From Eutreptiella sp. 'Long Island Sound 2002' (Eukaryota; Euglenozoa; Euglenophyceae; Eutreptiales; Eutreptiaceae): a stretch of 64,000 bases of DNA. The position numbers were made by a program, and so were the translations under genes. The notes below the pieces were generated by a model, which searched no databases, had not been told where the DNA came from, and was given only the letters and a program-made list of their open reading frames with translations. The DNA lies in the NCBI GenBank assembly GCA_964036045.1, contig OZ038379.1:118247104-118311103 (forward strand). Direction: 5' to 3'. Positions 40,984 to 53,119 of this stretch are shown in pieces. Each line of letters opens with the position of its first letter. The first letter of the stretch is position 1.

Positions 40984-42448
40984 CCTCCCAGGGTCAGTGA
41001 GCACTCTGAGCACTGCACCAACCGTGGCTGTCCCCTGCAGTCCCATGCCTATGATTACCAGGGTGAGCCAGATGGCCGCTTATCAGGTTTGCAGCCAACC
41101 AGCGAGTGTTTGCCTTGTTGACCATGTGTGCCATGGGACCTACCCTGATGTTATGACCTCCGGGAGCCAACGATGAACGCTGGCTAGTTATTCTAATGAC
41201 CAGGGGGTAATGACAAGCAAGCTGTAATCACCCTCCTTGGGGACAAGCATGCCCACAGTTAGGACCCCTAACAGGTCCAGACCTGTGGGGTTCTACCCTT
41301 CCTAACCTGGTCGCTATACATGTCGGCCTAGGTATGTGTGAGTGTGCTATGCCTGAGGTCCTAAGAGCAAGTTGCAGAAGTGGTGTCCTAATTATACCAA
41401 AGTCTGCACGCTTGCTAAACCTGGAGGGTTGTCTTATTGATGCCACGGGGTACGCCCCGGGTCTCCCCTCCCCTATGCGCCCAATTTCTGTGCTGGCGTA
41501 CTAATCCAGGTATTGTTTTTCCTACCTACCTGACTACTAAAGGGAGGGGTAGCCAAAAGCTATGAAGGCATGAAAACGCCATTTCGCTAAGTGGCCCAAA
41601 ACGCTGACCTAACCACTGCCACAGCCCACCAGCCCTGCCAAAATTGCAGAAAACAGGTGGGACTGTGACACACGCACTACAGGTCCTACACACCCTAGAG
41701 TGGCACCTTTCTGGTGGGCGAGCACTACTGCAACTGGCTCAACCCCCCACGCAGGACTACCACTCCTACACGCACCCTCTACTGGGTTGTGTTGAGGATA
41801 AAGTCGTTGGTCCTAATGACCCTCCTGTGAAGAAGACAAGAGAACACAGCGCTGCTAAGCAACTGTGGCCTAACAGGGACGTCACAACACGGATCCCTGC
41901 TAGGCCTTGGAGGGGAAGGGCGCAAAGGTGGCGTGCACAGCGCGGATGTCGATGGAGTCGAACTGCCCTCGCCACTCCTGGCTGAGGCGCAGTCAATTGA
42001 TTGTGTGATCAGCGCCGTATAATTTAGCACGGCTCAAGGGACTGCACCAGTTCACCCTGACCCTCCCACCTGTACAACAGAGGCCAATGGACTGGGTTCA
42101 AGACGGAGGAACCAAGACACACTCCACGTATTATACGCTTCTTAGTGTGCCCTATAATACACTGTTCCTGAACCCAGTTGCAAGCAAGCAAGCTTAAGGA
42201 CTTCGCCCGTTCCCTTATGGAACGTAGGGCGAAGCCCTGTGTAACCTGGCAAGGGTTCATACCGCGTGCACAGCGCGTGGCCTACTGTCAAATCCCTTTA
42301 ATGCATCGTGTGCACGCATGCAGGGAAGGGAGGCGAGACCAAAACCACTGTAACCACACTGACTCAACCAGAAGGTGAGTTCCTCCTGGGCTTACCTACC
42401 TTACTCACCATGCATCGTGTGAATGCTGAAGTGAAGCGAACGCAAAAC
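40984..42448. other. Region downstream of gypsy integrase, 3' LTR unresolved
   Basis: The 3' LTR should begin here, but the 5' LTR is outside the window, so its edges cannot be set. Purine tracts that could prime plus-strand synthesis are AGGGGG near 41203 and AAAGGGAGGGG near 41537. No gene is supported. Confidence 0.4.
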
Positions 42449-42600
42449 AAGCCTAAGCGTCTTAGACGACCCTACTTTAACGCACAAACGACGCAAACAC
42501 AAGCACACACTTCTTCTTTGGAACTGTGAAGAGAAGGGAAGGTGGGTGCATGCACAAGGAAGCGTCGCAACGTGTGTATGTCGGAATCCGGGACATGCAT
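42449..42600. repeat. Dispersed repeat, copy 2 (pairs with 24783-24920)
   Basis: Same ordered blocks as copy 1, with a small insertion near 42562. It shows that part of the 5' zone of the large insertion exists elsewhere as an independent repeat. Confidence 0.75.
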
Positions 42601-43200
42601 CGCGAGCACTTCATCTTCTCTAACCCTACGAGCGCACTATGTGCACCATTCGTCGAGCATACCTTTCAACCTTGTTTTTACCTGTGCAGGGGGAACGCAG
42701 GAGTCGCCCAACCCCCCGGAGACACGACAGAGACAACCCTAACGTTTTAACAAAACAACCACGACGAACACAATGCATACGTGTGTCATGACACTGGCAT
42801 ACCTGAGAGGCGAATTTTTCGCCTGCTCTTCCTTTTGTTTGTGTTTTTGATGCAACCATGCAGAAACTTTTGGTTTCTCTCTGTCAAGGCACGGCACACA
42901 CCTCCCTACTCGAGTGCCTGGTAGTGCCGTTAACCCCTTTTCTTGGGCGCGGCTCTGTTGCACTTGTCTGCGACTTTGAGTTTGGGCCCATAAATGACGA
43001 TTTCTAACATCTCATCGTCACTTTTTAGCGATTTGACTTGTTACGTCGCTCAACCTTTCGCTAAACCACAGGATTCACTCCCTGTTGGTCCTCATTTCTA
43101 TTTTTTTCAGCTCCTGGAGTTTTGTGGGCTCCATCAGGAGTATGGCTCCGCCCTGGCCGTTGGTCAGGACGATTACTGAAATACGTTGTTTATACAGCGA
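42601..43200. other. Non-coding, no feature resolved
   Basis: Balanced composition, short open frames only. An inverted GAGGCGAATTTTTCGCCT hairpin lies at about 42811. Confidence 0.3.
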
Positions 43201-43224
43201 TGATCGTCCGCATTAGAGCGTTCC

Positions 43225-43300
43225 ATCATACCCTAGTGGGTAGCAATGCAGACTCTAGGGAGGAGGTCATGGGTTCAAACCCCACTGCCCCGAAACTGGT
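43225..43300 (+). ncRNA. tRNA-like sequence with pol III boxes, possible SINE head
   Basis: GGGTTCAAACCCC matches a B box and T-arm, followed by CTGCCCCG like an acceptor strand; TAGTGGGTAGCAATGCAG upstream is A-box-like at roughly the right distance. The T stem has only four pairs and the 5' acceptor strand does not match the 3' one, so it is not a functional tRNA. A tRNA-derived SINE is the likeliest reading. Confidence 0.35.
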
Positions 43301-44298
43301 GTTCCAAAAGTTTACGCTCACGCCAGCTACTTTTGAGGAATGCCGCTTCGAAGGGACATCATTCACGGTACATCACGCTGTTTCTAAAGGGTACCAGCAG
43401 TGTTAACAGCTTCTATGAACTGATGAGGAGGTTTTGTGAAGGTTTACACCATTTTCTGAGGTAATTTCAGGGTAATTTGAGCCTTTTTCCTTGGTCCTAA
43501 TAGCTTACCTAACTAGTACTCCAGGGGGGAGTAAGAAAAAGTCACTACCATGTCTTGCTTGGGGTACTTGATCCAGGCTACAGCCCCCTATTTGCCAAAG
43601 GAAGCGCTGAGACTAACACTTAAACATTTTTGTTTCTTTTATGAAGCTTCAAGTACACTTTCTCAGCAACTAGGGTTAGAACCCGAGCTCCCCCATGAAG
43701 TTCACCCCTACCACTCAAAGCAGCGGAGGTATCATCCCTCATGGAGGTTATACTGAAATAAAGTAGGCACTTCATGCCTTGGGCCTTGTAGGTTAAGCCT
43801 AGTGGTCTCCCACATCAGGACCCCTATACTCAAAGGTTTCTACTACTTATTGTGGTTCCAGATTGTAACTGTTTCTGAATTCAGTTGCGTGGCCACGTCA
43901 TTTCCTGTGTCTGGCCTAACTCCTATGCCCCAGATTCCTAACCAATTCCATTTCATCCAAAAGAGTGCACATGAAGTGCTTGGTGCTATCTTGGAGGCCT
44001 GAGTCATGCCGGTTTTCACATAAAATCATTTGTTTTGTTTATAAAACCATTTGAGTTGCATATTTGATTCCGCATTTGTCTATATGCAGCCCCTCTTTGC
44101 TTACAATGCTTTGATTTGGAAGAATACTATCACAATTCTGACTTTGATCCTGTTTGTGGTGTTCCTTATTCGTGGACCTTACCTTTTTGCAGTTTTGGGG
44201 AAACATCTTTTGAAAAGCAATCAAGGTTTTCAATATCAACAACAAGCAAGGGACATCAGAAACTCTTTCTGGTCCTTGACCTTGTCCGGCTCTCTGTC
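43301..44298. other. Non-coding, no feature resolved
   Basis: Only short open frames and no conserved motif. It could be the body of a SINE or degraded element. Confidence 0.3.
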
Positions 44299-44299
44299 A

Positions 44300-44450
44300 C
44301 ATTGTTGAGAGCTGCCTGTGCTCATGTGGTCGCCTTCTGTCGCCTGGTTGAAGGTGCTTGTGCTCAGACGCTCGCCCTCCGTCACCTTGTTGTGGGGTTT
44401 GTGCTCAAACACTCGCCCTCTGCCACCTTGTTGAGTGGTGCCTATGAGGT
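44300..44450. repeat. Tandem repeat of about 51 bp, three copies
   Basis: GTGCTCA followed by YRCYCGCCYTCYGYC and ACCTTGTTG-like text repeats three times with moderate divergence. Confidence 0.7.
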
Positions 44451-44798
44451 ACACGAGGGACAAAAGAAAAGCTCTAGGTTAGACTACACCCCATCTTCTT
44501 AGGGAACAGTTTCCTCTGTGTTTTTGTGTACGGCACTGGTCGAAAATGTCAGTGAATAGTGATAGACTAGGCGCCCAATACATTGGTGCGCATGCCCAAC
44601 ATCGATATGTGCCAACCGGTTCATTGTCAAGTCTCCAGTAGCAGCCACAGCTGCCTCGTGCACATTCCAGGCAAGTTTCACAAGATTAAGGCTAGGGCAA
44701 AAAAAGAGGTGGTACAAACCAAGAGAAGACGGAGCGAGGAAGGAGACGATGACGGGGCACACAAGAAATCAAAACCCCAGAGCGAGCCGTCTACCCAC

Positions 44799-45549
44799 TG
44801 CAATAGGGTTGGCTTTCCCCCTTTGGGTTACCCCCCACGGCATCGGTCCCAAGACCGATCCAAGCCCCCCACACACACAACATACCTTTGGGGTGGGATG
44901 CAGTAGACCCTAGGGGTGCTGAATTACTCCTTTTCTGGCCAGGTGCGCGCGCGACACAAATCGCGATCGGGCCTGAGCCTACTGAGTTTTAATTTTCCAA
45001 TTCTGATTTCTGTGGGTCTGACTTTACGGGATCGTGGATTTCTGTGGTTTTAGACCCATCCAGTTTGATTGGTGCTCTTGGTTTGGTTTGAGGGGCTGAT
45101 TTTGCCATTCACACATGTTAGAGGTCCGACACACACGAATCTTTGTCGCCACAGCGTTGCTCGTGGTGTAGAGTACTCAATTGTGTCGCTTTGGTATTAG
45201 TAAAAAACTGAGTGTGTATTTGTTGTGCTCTTGTTTGTATGTTTACTTATCTATTTCATAGATAAGTATAAGATGACATTATGTAAGGTTCATTGTTCGA
45301 ATGTTATGTGATACTCTGTCTGAGAGAACTTCAACAAGGATCAAGACCAAGTCTGGAAAGTGTCTTTGCTCGCCTTTGTCATTGTGCATTTACTTTGATT
45401 GAGGTTTGTGGTGTCCATCCATGTACCATGCTAAAGAATAGACATCCTTGGTCATTGGCAAGTTGGAACTTTTGGATTTTGAGTTCGGCATTTTCGAAAT
45501 ATCATTGGGAGAAAGTTATTTGACTTGACCAACATGGGAGATCCTTACA
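44799..45549 (+). repeat. 5' LTR
   Basis: 751 bp, begins TGCAATAGGG and ends GATCCTTACA. Aligns without gaps to 49007-49757 at about 96% identity. Confidence 0.9.
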
Positions 45550-45699
45550 ATCTTATACTTATCTTATGGTGGAGATGGATGGAATCGACTTCTTGCTCTT
45601 TGCCAAGACAACATTGGTTTGGTGAAGGTTATCACTCCTTCTTGCACTTCCCCCAATCCATTCTTGGCAAAATATTTAATTCGAAAAAATTCTTGAAGG

Positions 45700-46960
45700 T
45701 CACCTATTTGAAGGTCACTGGACTCCAATTTACATGGGTTCAAATTTATTTCGACCTCTATGACGACGACTTCTTGCTCCTTACCAAGACTACATGGGTG
45801 TGGTGAAGGTTATCACTCCACTTGTTCATTTCTTGCACTTCTCCCAATCCATAGTGGGCGAACTTTTTAATTCGAAAAAATTATTTTCCCGAATCAACAC
45901 CCTATTTCGAGGTCGCTCGACTGTAATTTGCATGAGTTCAAATTTATTTCGACCTCTATGGCACACATTTTCATGCTTTTTGTTGGCCTATTTTTGACAT
46001 TTGTGGCCAGTTTGCATGTGTGCACATTATGCATGTTCCCCCAAGTGCTACAGGTGAGGTTGTTGAGTTCGAAAAAAATTATTTTCTTACACTCAAACCC
46101 TATTTTGAGGTCGCTCGGCTCGAATTTGCATGAGTTCCAATTTATTTCGACCTCTATCCCACACATTTTGATGCTTTTTGTTGGCCTATTTTTGCCTTTT
46201 TGGCCATTTTGCATGTGTGCACATTGTGTGTGTACCCCCAAGTCACACACCAAGGTGTGTAGACTTTGAATAATTATGAAGTGTGTACACCCACCCTATT
46301 TGAGAGTCGCTCGACTCAAATATGTTTAAGTTTTTTCGAATTTTATTGCATACTTTTTTGGGTCTTGGTTTTGGTCATTTTTGACATTTTTGGCCATTTC
46401 TGACACTTCTTCACGTGACACTTGGCCCAAATTATTTTGGGTTGGGAAACTAAGCCCAACAAAATTCAACAAAGGGGCATACACCCTATTTCGAATATGC
46501 CCCACTCGAATATGCATGATTTCGAATTCATTTCGAACTCAATTGTACATATCTTTGGGCTTTGTTTTGGCCATTTTTGACATTTTTGGCCATTTTTAGC
46601 ATTTCCTCACTTGTCACGCCCCCCGAAATTATTTTGGGTTGGGAAACCAAGCTCAAATAAATTCGACGAAGGGGCATGCACCCTATTTCGAATATGCTCC
46701 ACTCGAATATGCATGATTTCGAATTTATTTCGAACTCCATTGTACACATTTTGAGGCTTTGTTTTGGCCATTTTTGACATTTTTGGCCAATGTCAACATG
46801 TATTGATATGCTACACCCCCCAATCTTTTTTGGAATGGTGCATCAAGCCCAAAATAATTCGAAAAGGGATCATGCACCCTATTTTGAATGTGCTTGACAC
46901 AATTATGCACATGGTTCGAATTCATATGAGTGCATTGACCCATTTTTTTAATGATTGTTT
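45700..46960. repeat. Decayed 195-bp tandem repeat inside the LTR element
   Basis: AATTYATTTCGAMCTC-like motifs recur near 45747, 45945, 46145, 46332, 46525, 46725 and 46919, each with a GGCCATTTTTGACATTTTTGG-like segment between. Period about 190-199 bp, seven or so copies. Confidence 0.8.
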
Positions 46961-48996
46961 TGGTCACTTTTTCGCACGTTTTGATCAATATTTGGGCCAT
47001 AGTGACCAAATTAACATATCAAGGTATCCATTGCCCCTATTTCGAGGATGCCGGTTGCGATGAGAATAGTAGTGAGGCTTGAATAGATGCGAATGACCCT
47101 TGAATTTCGATTTTTTGTGTTAATTTCACATGCTTTCTCCTTGCCCAGCCTACTCACCGCATACACTCTTTGTGATTTTTTCCTCAACCTACTACTTGCT
47201 CAAGGAGAGGTTTTTTTTTATCAACAAGGACTGTATATTAGAGGATGATGCCTTGGTTGAAGCCTGGTATGTACATGTGGGAGTGTGGTATGTGTTTGGA
47301 CCTAACCTTTCCCATTTACCTCCAAGTCTCGCGAGACCGCCTGTTTGTCTCTATTTTTTCCCCCTATCTTTGGCAAGTAGGGCCCATCCTCTTGGGATGT
47401 GGGATGCCACATTTAAGTTGATCTTCTTTAATTTACTGGCGCGACGTGACTTTTCATGGACTCTACTCTTTCCACATCACACACACACAAACATACTCAC
47501 ATACACGTGTGTTTGCCCCGCCTAATCTCTTGTGAGATGTCATTTAAGCTTGATGGCCCTCTTCCTCTTTGCCTTCTCTGCATATGTCCAGCACCGAGCA
47601 CGGGGCTTGGTGACTGCACGGCGCGTTCGGGGAACGCCCACAACCTCCATTCCTACGGGGACCGGTGCTAGATGGACCATTCCTGGTGTCCCCCCGTTGA
47701 AGCCCATCTACGGGCACCTGACGTGCGGTATATGCCGGTTACAGGTGGTCATTCACCCCTCCTACATGTGAACTGTCTGTAGAACAGGGTCAGGGGATCC
47801 GCTGCACTTCGGCCGTGATGTGATGTGGAGCCGCCGACACACAAACAAATCAAGTCTTGGGTGTGCATTGAGCTTGTCTGGTTTGGTGTTTTTCTTTCCC
47901 CCCTAACCCCCCATGTGTCCTACGCTCTTCTGCTTGGTCACATCCACACCAACCTGTATGGCTGTAGTTCCATACCAGCCCGGAGAGAGCCATGGCCCAT
48001 CCTCACGGCCATAAAAGATAGGAGGTTATGTGAGTTGTTGTCTTTTGGGTCCTAAGGGCCCGGGAGGGCAGGTGCGGGCCACGTGAGCTGTCTGTAGGAG
48101 CTAGGGAGCGCACTGCACTTCGGCCGTGAGCCGTACCCCCCCCCCCCCCCATGATGCGCGGTCAATATTTTTTTCCATCACTGGGTACCGCCGCAGCAGG
48201 CCCCCGCCAAGACGGCCCACGCCACCGTCTTAGGGGCAAGGGGCTCGCCGGAATGTGCTGTGGTGAGCCCTATGGCGAGGTGCAGCGTGTAGGTGAACAA
48301 GACCCCCCCATCCGAACCTAGGTTGGTGTGCCGTTGAGCCGAGAGTGAGTCTTGTGGCCGGTACCCCCCCCCCCCCATGGTATGCAACTGAAGGTAGTAC
48401 TGCTGTGCGAGCTCTGTTTTCTGCCACGTCCATTTTGGTTGCCGACGGGTAGTCAAGTGCGGCTACGAGGGCAATGGAGGTAGGGTTGAGTTGGGCTTCC
48501 ATGTGTGACCTGCGGCAGATATCCCGCCAGGAGAAGGCCACGTGGTGTTCAGCTTCCGCGGGCCCATGGCACCCCATATATTCAGGTGCAGTGGTCGCTA
48601 AGGCCGTGAAGGCGTACTTGGGGTAGCACTGGAAGGGTTTGTAAGGAGGGTACACCTGCGGGTTGTGTTGCTGATTCCTGATTTTTGGCTTTTCTGGTGT
48701 TCCTGACGCCTGGAGTGCTGAATTTCTGTCACTCTGGACTCCTGGGGTCCTGAATTCTGTGACTGCTTGCTTTTGTGCTTGCCTGATGGCTGAATGTTTG
48801 TCTTTTTTTCTGAAGTTCTGCCCTGTAGGGACCCAAGTGGTGACGAGGCACTTGCGGTCTTGAACCTGCCCTACCACATCCACAACCACGCCCACAAAGG
48901 GACACATAACCCCCCCACATCACTGTTTGTGGGCAGCCAATCCTATATGGTTCTGGTTTCAGCCCAAACTTAGGGTTGCACCCTAAGTTCGGTCTT
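46961..48996. other. Interior of the LTR element, no gene seen
   Basis: A motif TGCACTTCGGCCGTGA occurs twice (about 47803 and 48114) next to CTGTCTGTAG, a small internal duplication. Poly-C runs lie at 48137 and 48365. No coding region is supported. Confidence 0.45.
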
Positions 48997-49006
48997 GGGA
49001 GGGGAG
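48997..49006 (+). promoter_or_regulatory. Polypurine tract of the LTR element
   Basis: GGGAGGGGAG directly abuts the TG of the right LTR, the site where plus-strand DNA synthesis starts in LTR retroelements. Confidence 0.7.
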
Positions 49007-49757
49007 TGCAATAGGGTTGGCTTTCCCCCTTTGGGTTACCCCCCACGGCATTGGTCCCAAGACCGATCCAAGCCCCCCACACACACAACATACCCTTGGG
49101 GTGGGATGCAGTAGATCCTAGGGGTGCTGAATTACTCCTTTTCTGGCCTGGTGCGCGCGCGACACAAATCGCAATCGGGCGTGAGCCTACTGAGTTTTAA
49201 TTTTCCAATTCTGATTTCTGTGGGTCTGAATTTACAGGATCATGGATTTCTGTGGTTTTAGACCCATACAATTTGCTTGCTGCTCTTGGTTTGGTGTGCG
49301 GGGCTGATTTTGCCATTCACACATGTTAGAGGTCCGACACACACGAATCTTTGTCGCCACAGCGTTGCTCGTGGTGCAGAGTACTCAATTGTGTCGCTTT
49401 GGTATTAGTAAAAAACTGAGTGTGTATTTGTTGTGCTCTTGTTTGTATGTTTACTTATGTATTTCATAGATAAGTATAAGATGACATTATGTAAGGTTCA
49501 TTGTTCCAATGTTATGTGATACTCTATGTGAGAGAACTTCAACAAGGATCAAGACCAAGTGTGGAAAGTGTCTTTGCTCGCCTTTGTCATTGTGCATTTA
49601 CTTTGATTGAGGTTTGTGGTGTCCATCCATGTACCATGCTAAAGAATAGACATCCTTGGTCATTGGCAAGTTGGAACTTTTGGATTTTGAGTTCAAAATG
49701 TTCGAAATATCGTTGGGAGAAGGTTTTTTGACTTGACCAACATGGGAGATCCTTACA
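49007..49757 (+). repeat. 3' LTR
   Basis: Pairs with 44799-45549; clustered substitutions near 49697 (CAAAATG against CGGCATT). Confidence 0.9.
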
Positions 49758-49781
49758 CCAACCCCAATCCATTAGCACACT

Positions 49782-49919
49782 CTTAGCCCACGCAAACTAC
49801 ACCCTGTTTAGCGCGCCGAAGCCGCAGAAAAGGACCGGTTCGCAACAGGGCAAAAAATCTATTTTTTTGGATGTTTGATGAACGTGATTTTAGACATAGT
49901 GAAATAAATTGCTTTTTTA
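49782..49919 (+). repeat. Left terminal inverted repeat region
   Basis: Sixteen exact outer bases, then patchy similarity to the right end, closing with the exact 19-mer GAAATAAATTGCTTTTTTA at 49901-49919. Confidence 0.7.
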
Positions 49920-50874
49920 GTGTTATGCAACTCTGTGTTCCTCAATGTGACGTTTTTTACATTTCTCTGGCGTTCTGAGTGCGCGAGGCCTCGCGCACTC
50001 AAGATATTCAAAGTGGAGTTTATCACAAAACCTAAAAACCCGTAAGGACTGGCGTTTGCAGAAATGCGCAGCTCCCACATGGTATTAAAGGTAGGATAGT
50101 GTTGCCCAAGGAGCATTGGAAGTGTATGACCGTCGGACTTCCCATGTTCGGGGAAACACATGTACTGTAAAGTGAAAGTAAAATACAAATTTAGGCATCC
50201 GGAGTGCGCGAGGCCTCGCGCACTCAGGTCACGTTATGCATTGAATTTGCAGAATGTAAATAACGCCTACAATCGCAGGTACAGTACCAGACGGACAAAC
50301 ACATTTGATTTTTCCGGTGTATGTGTGTGTAGACGCCATGTTGGTCAGATATAACGAGGTATAGAACATTGTCCCAAGGAGACAATCAGTGCGCGAGGCC
50401 TCGGGCACTTAAACGACGGAAGGAAATGAAAAAGCAGGCAGGTTGGGGTACGCCGGTATTTACATTCCCTTTCACGGCTACCACCTGTGACAGTGGATTA
50501 TACATCGGTAACCTTCGTCATATTTTTCAGGGGATCAGGATAATGATTTGCTTTTTTCCAACAGCCACTCAATGGCAGATGTGTCCAGTTCTAATAGCGG
50601 CCGTGGCCCTCGCTGCCCGATAGATATGGTTTTGTTTTCCAACTAGGTTTAAAGAGGGAAACAGAATGGGAAATTGTGGTTGCGAAAGCGGTTTTCGGTT
50701 ACTGGGAACGGAGCGCACGCAGACACCAAATACAATTTGCGGCGGCAGCAAGCGCACCAGAAATGACAACAGGAAAAGGCCAGATGTTTTGAAACACAAT
50801 TTTGTTAAAGATCGCCGTGCGAAACGATAACCAAAATATGTGCGCAAATCTAATTCCAGAGAGAAAGACGCAAA

Positions 50875-52870
50875 ATGCCACTTCGAGCCAGAAAATCCGT
50901 AACGCATCAGATGATAGCAGAAGTAAGCAAAGGAGCAGCAGCACTACGAGAGGCACACACGGCAGAAGCAGCATCCCAAACAGCAGACGACCTGTGGAAA
51001 GAACTCGAACGAAACGACCTGGCGGCGCAACTGGTGTTAACATTTGCACAGCGACTCAGGTTCAACAAAAGAACGCGCCACAGTTTACCAGCAGCTAAAA
51101 GGCAGGAGGACAAGCGCTGGGTGCGCATTTTGCGACAGGAGGGCTGGAACCTGTACCTGTTGATGCGTCAACGGGCAGTACCATACAGGGAAAAACCGGG
51201 AAACAAAAAAGGGTACCTAACGCAAACAGAAAGACGAACGAAAGTACGACTTGGGAAAGCAGACGCTGCCGCAGATACAGTGGACGAACAGGCAGCAGCA
51301 GCACTTAAAGCAACGTGGTCACTGGTGCTTTCGTCGTGTTGCGCTGTGGATAGACAACTGGTACCGGGCACAATACACGACACACCCAGACAAAAGTGAC
51401 CGGTCGCAAAACTGTACTGCAATGGCAGTACTTCAACTCAGGCAGAGGCCCACGTATTGGGCAGGACATCCAGCCATTGAGGACCTGGCAGCATGGATAA
51501 CCACAGTCGCAAGGGCTCTGCAACAGCGTGAACGAAGAATCCCCCAGACTTTGCGTGACATGGGGTATGCAGATGGGTGTGCACCAGACACCGGAAACGT
51601 GAGAGCACCGTTGGACGTGAGGAGGGATGCAAGGACTGTGCAGGCACCGGTGTGGCGCCCGTTTGCCCTGTCAAAAGAAAAGGTAACTAGTGGTGTTGGT
51701 CTGGTAAACTTGTTACACTTTGCAAAGGACACAGCACAACAGACAAACAGAGTTCTACCGCTGTTGGTTGACGAAAACATACACTACAGGATACTAAAGT
51801 TGTTGTACGGTGCCAAGAACCAACGATGGAACATGCGTGCGTACCTGCGTTACGTGCCTGTAGTTTACGGTGTCTTGCATGCCTACAAGTTCGTTGTTAC
51901 TCATACTTTTCGGGTGTTCTGGCCTATTCTAACCTACCTACGGAAAGGTCTGCTACGACCTGGTTCTACCATACTATCATACCCGAAACTGATAGTTCTG
52001 GAAAAAACTATTGCTGCGCTGATGCTTGCCACACCCCGAATACTACGCCCGTATCGGCTCAAGGCACAAGCTACAACCGCGATCAGTTGTCGTGACACTG
52101 CGCATGCCAACAGGGCAGCAGTGGCAAATGCAGTTCTGCATTTGTTGTCGGAATGGTGCCCGTTGCTGTTGTACTTGGGCCACGTGGTACGGGAATGCAA
52201 CTGGTCAGGGGAAAACAACGGTACAGGGTCACGAGCTCAGGAGGTGTTGCAGTTGAGTTTGTGTCTGTTGAGGAGGCTGCGTCGAGGACCGTGTGACACC
52301 GTACTGAAGTACCAACGCACAATCATGTGCACATTGTTGTACAACAGCAAGTGGCACCAGGACCGGCCCGGTCAGGCACACTCCCAGGAGTTTGGAGAAG
52401 GGATGTTGAGCAAGTTGGTGCGGGACAAGGCGAGAAACACGGGTTCTGTTACTGTTGAGGAGGTGGAAAACCATTACTTGTTACTAAAGGTTGGTCCTGG
52501 TGGCAAACACCTCGGGGTACAAAACGTTCCCAAGAACCTGGTACACAGGATGCGAGAACGACTGACAAGATTTTTGGCGACCGACCGGATTTGCATGGCC
52601 TATGTGGAATGGGAGTCGGACAGAGTCAGCACCGTTGCAACTTCGTGGCCGCGGAGGTTACCGAGATTTCCACCCTCACCTACACAACCCCTTGGTTACG
52701 ACCACTACCGGCTACTTGGTCACAGCGTACTAGATGCCCTCATCGACGAGAAAACAAATCCCACCAACCAACTAAAACGGAAACTGGATGCTGTTGTGGG
52801 GCGGAGAACAGATATGGATGCCGACAGACAGGAAGCAGCAACACGCAACGTGCGGCAACGCTTGCGGTAA
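50875..52870 (+). pseudogene. Transposon gene 1, unknown protein of about 660 residues, one frameshift
   Basis: ATG 50875 opens a frame with basic, helix-rich text; near 51290, at a GCAGCAGCAGCA run, the natural reading moves to the frame that continues to TAA 52868-52870. The shifted part (539 residues) has VDENIHYRILKLLY, then VPVVYGVLHAYKFVVTHTF, and later KYQRTIMCTLLYNSKWH and QAHSQEFGEG. This order faintly recalls the GDQ...FHA...EHN layout of DUF6589-type proteins of mobile elements, which I state only as a possibility. No intron and no palindrome lies in it. The frameshift may be mutation, slippage or a short intron. Confidence 0.55.
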
Positions 52871-53119
52871 CTGACGCCTGCAGTGCGCGAGGCCTCGCGC
52901 ACTAAACGTTACGAAAAACAGGTATGTAATGCGATGTGAGTGCGCGAGGCCTCGAGCACTGAGTAGTTCGCTAAGTGCCGTAGATTAAGTCACAACAAAG
53001 ACAGTTGTGGAACAGATTTGCGAAAACGACCTGCAAAATACCGTCTCGACTGATTTCAGAGTTCAAATGACCGTGTTTCATGTCATGCCATTTGCCCTTT
53101 TTAGGTTTTTTTTGGCATC
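52871..53119. other. Spacer between the two transposon genes
   Basis: Holds two palindromes. The second follows ACAGGTATGTAATGCG, which looks like a splice donor 17 bp before it, so a 5' UTR intron of gene 2 is possible. The start codon of gene 2 follows a T-rich stretch. Confidence 0.5.

Larger units (their letters stand above)
44799..49757 (+). mobile_element. Non-autonomous LTR retrotransposon
   Basis: Two direct 751-bp repeats start with TG and end with CA. A purine tract (GGGAGGGGAG) sits immediately before the right repeat, setting the orientation as +. The 5-base flanks are CCCAC on the left and CCAAC on the right, a possible mutated target duplication. The 3.46-kb interior has no gag or pol, only a decayed tandem repeat and short frames, so it would depend on enzymes from another element. 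I counted about 28 differences between the LTRs. Confidence 0.85.

Noticed and set aside
40984-42448. A defined 3' LTR of the gypsy element
   Set aside because: Without the 5' LTR in the window there is no second copy to compare, and more than one purine tract fits.
43225-43300. A functional tRNA gene
   Set aside because: The 5' and 3' acceptor strands do not pair and the T stem is short, so I kept it only as a tRNA-like element.
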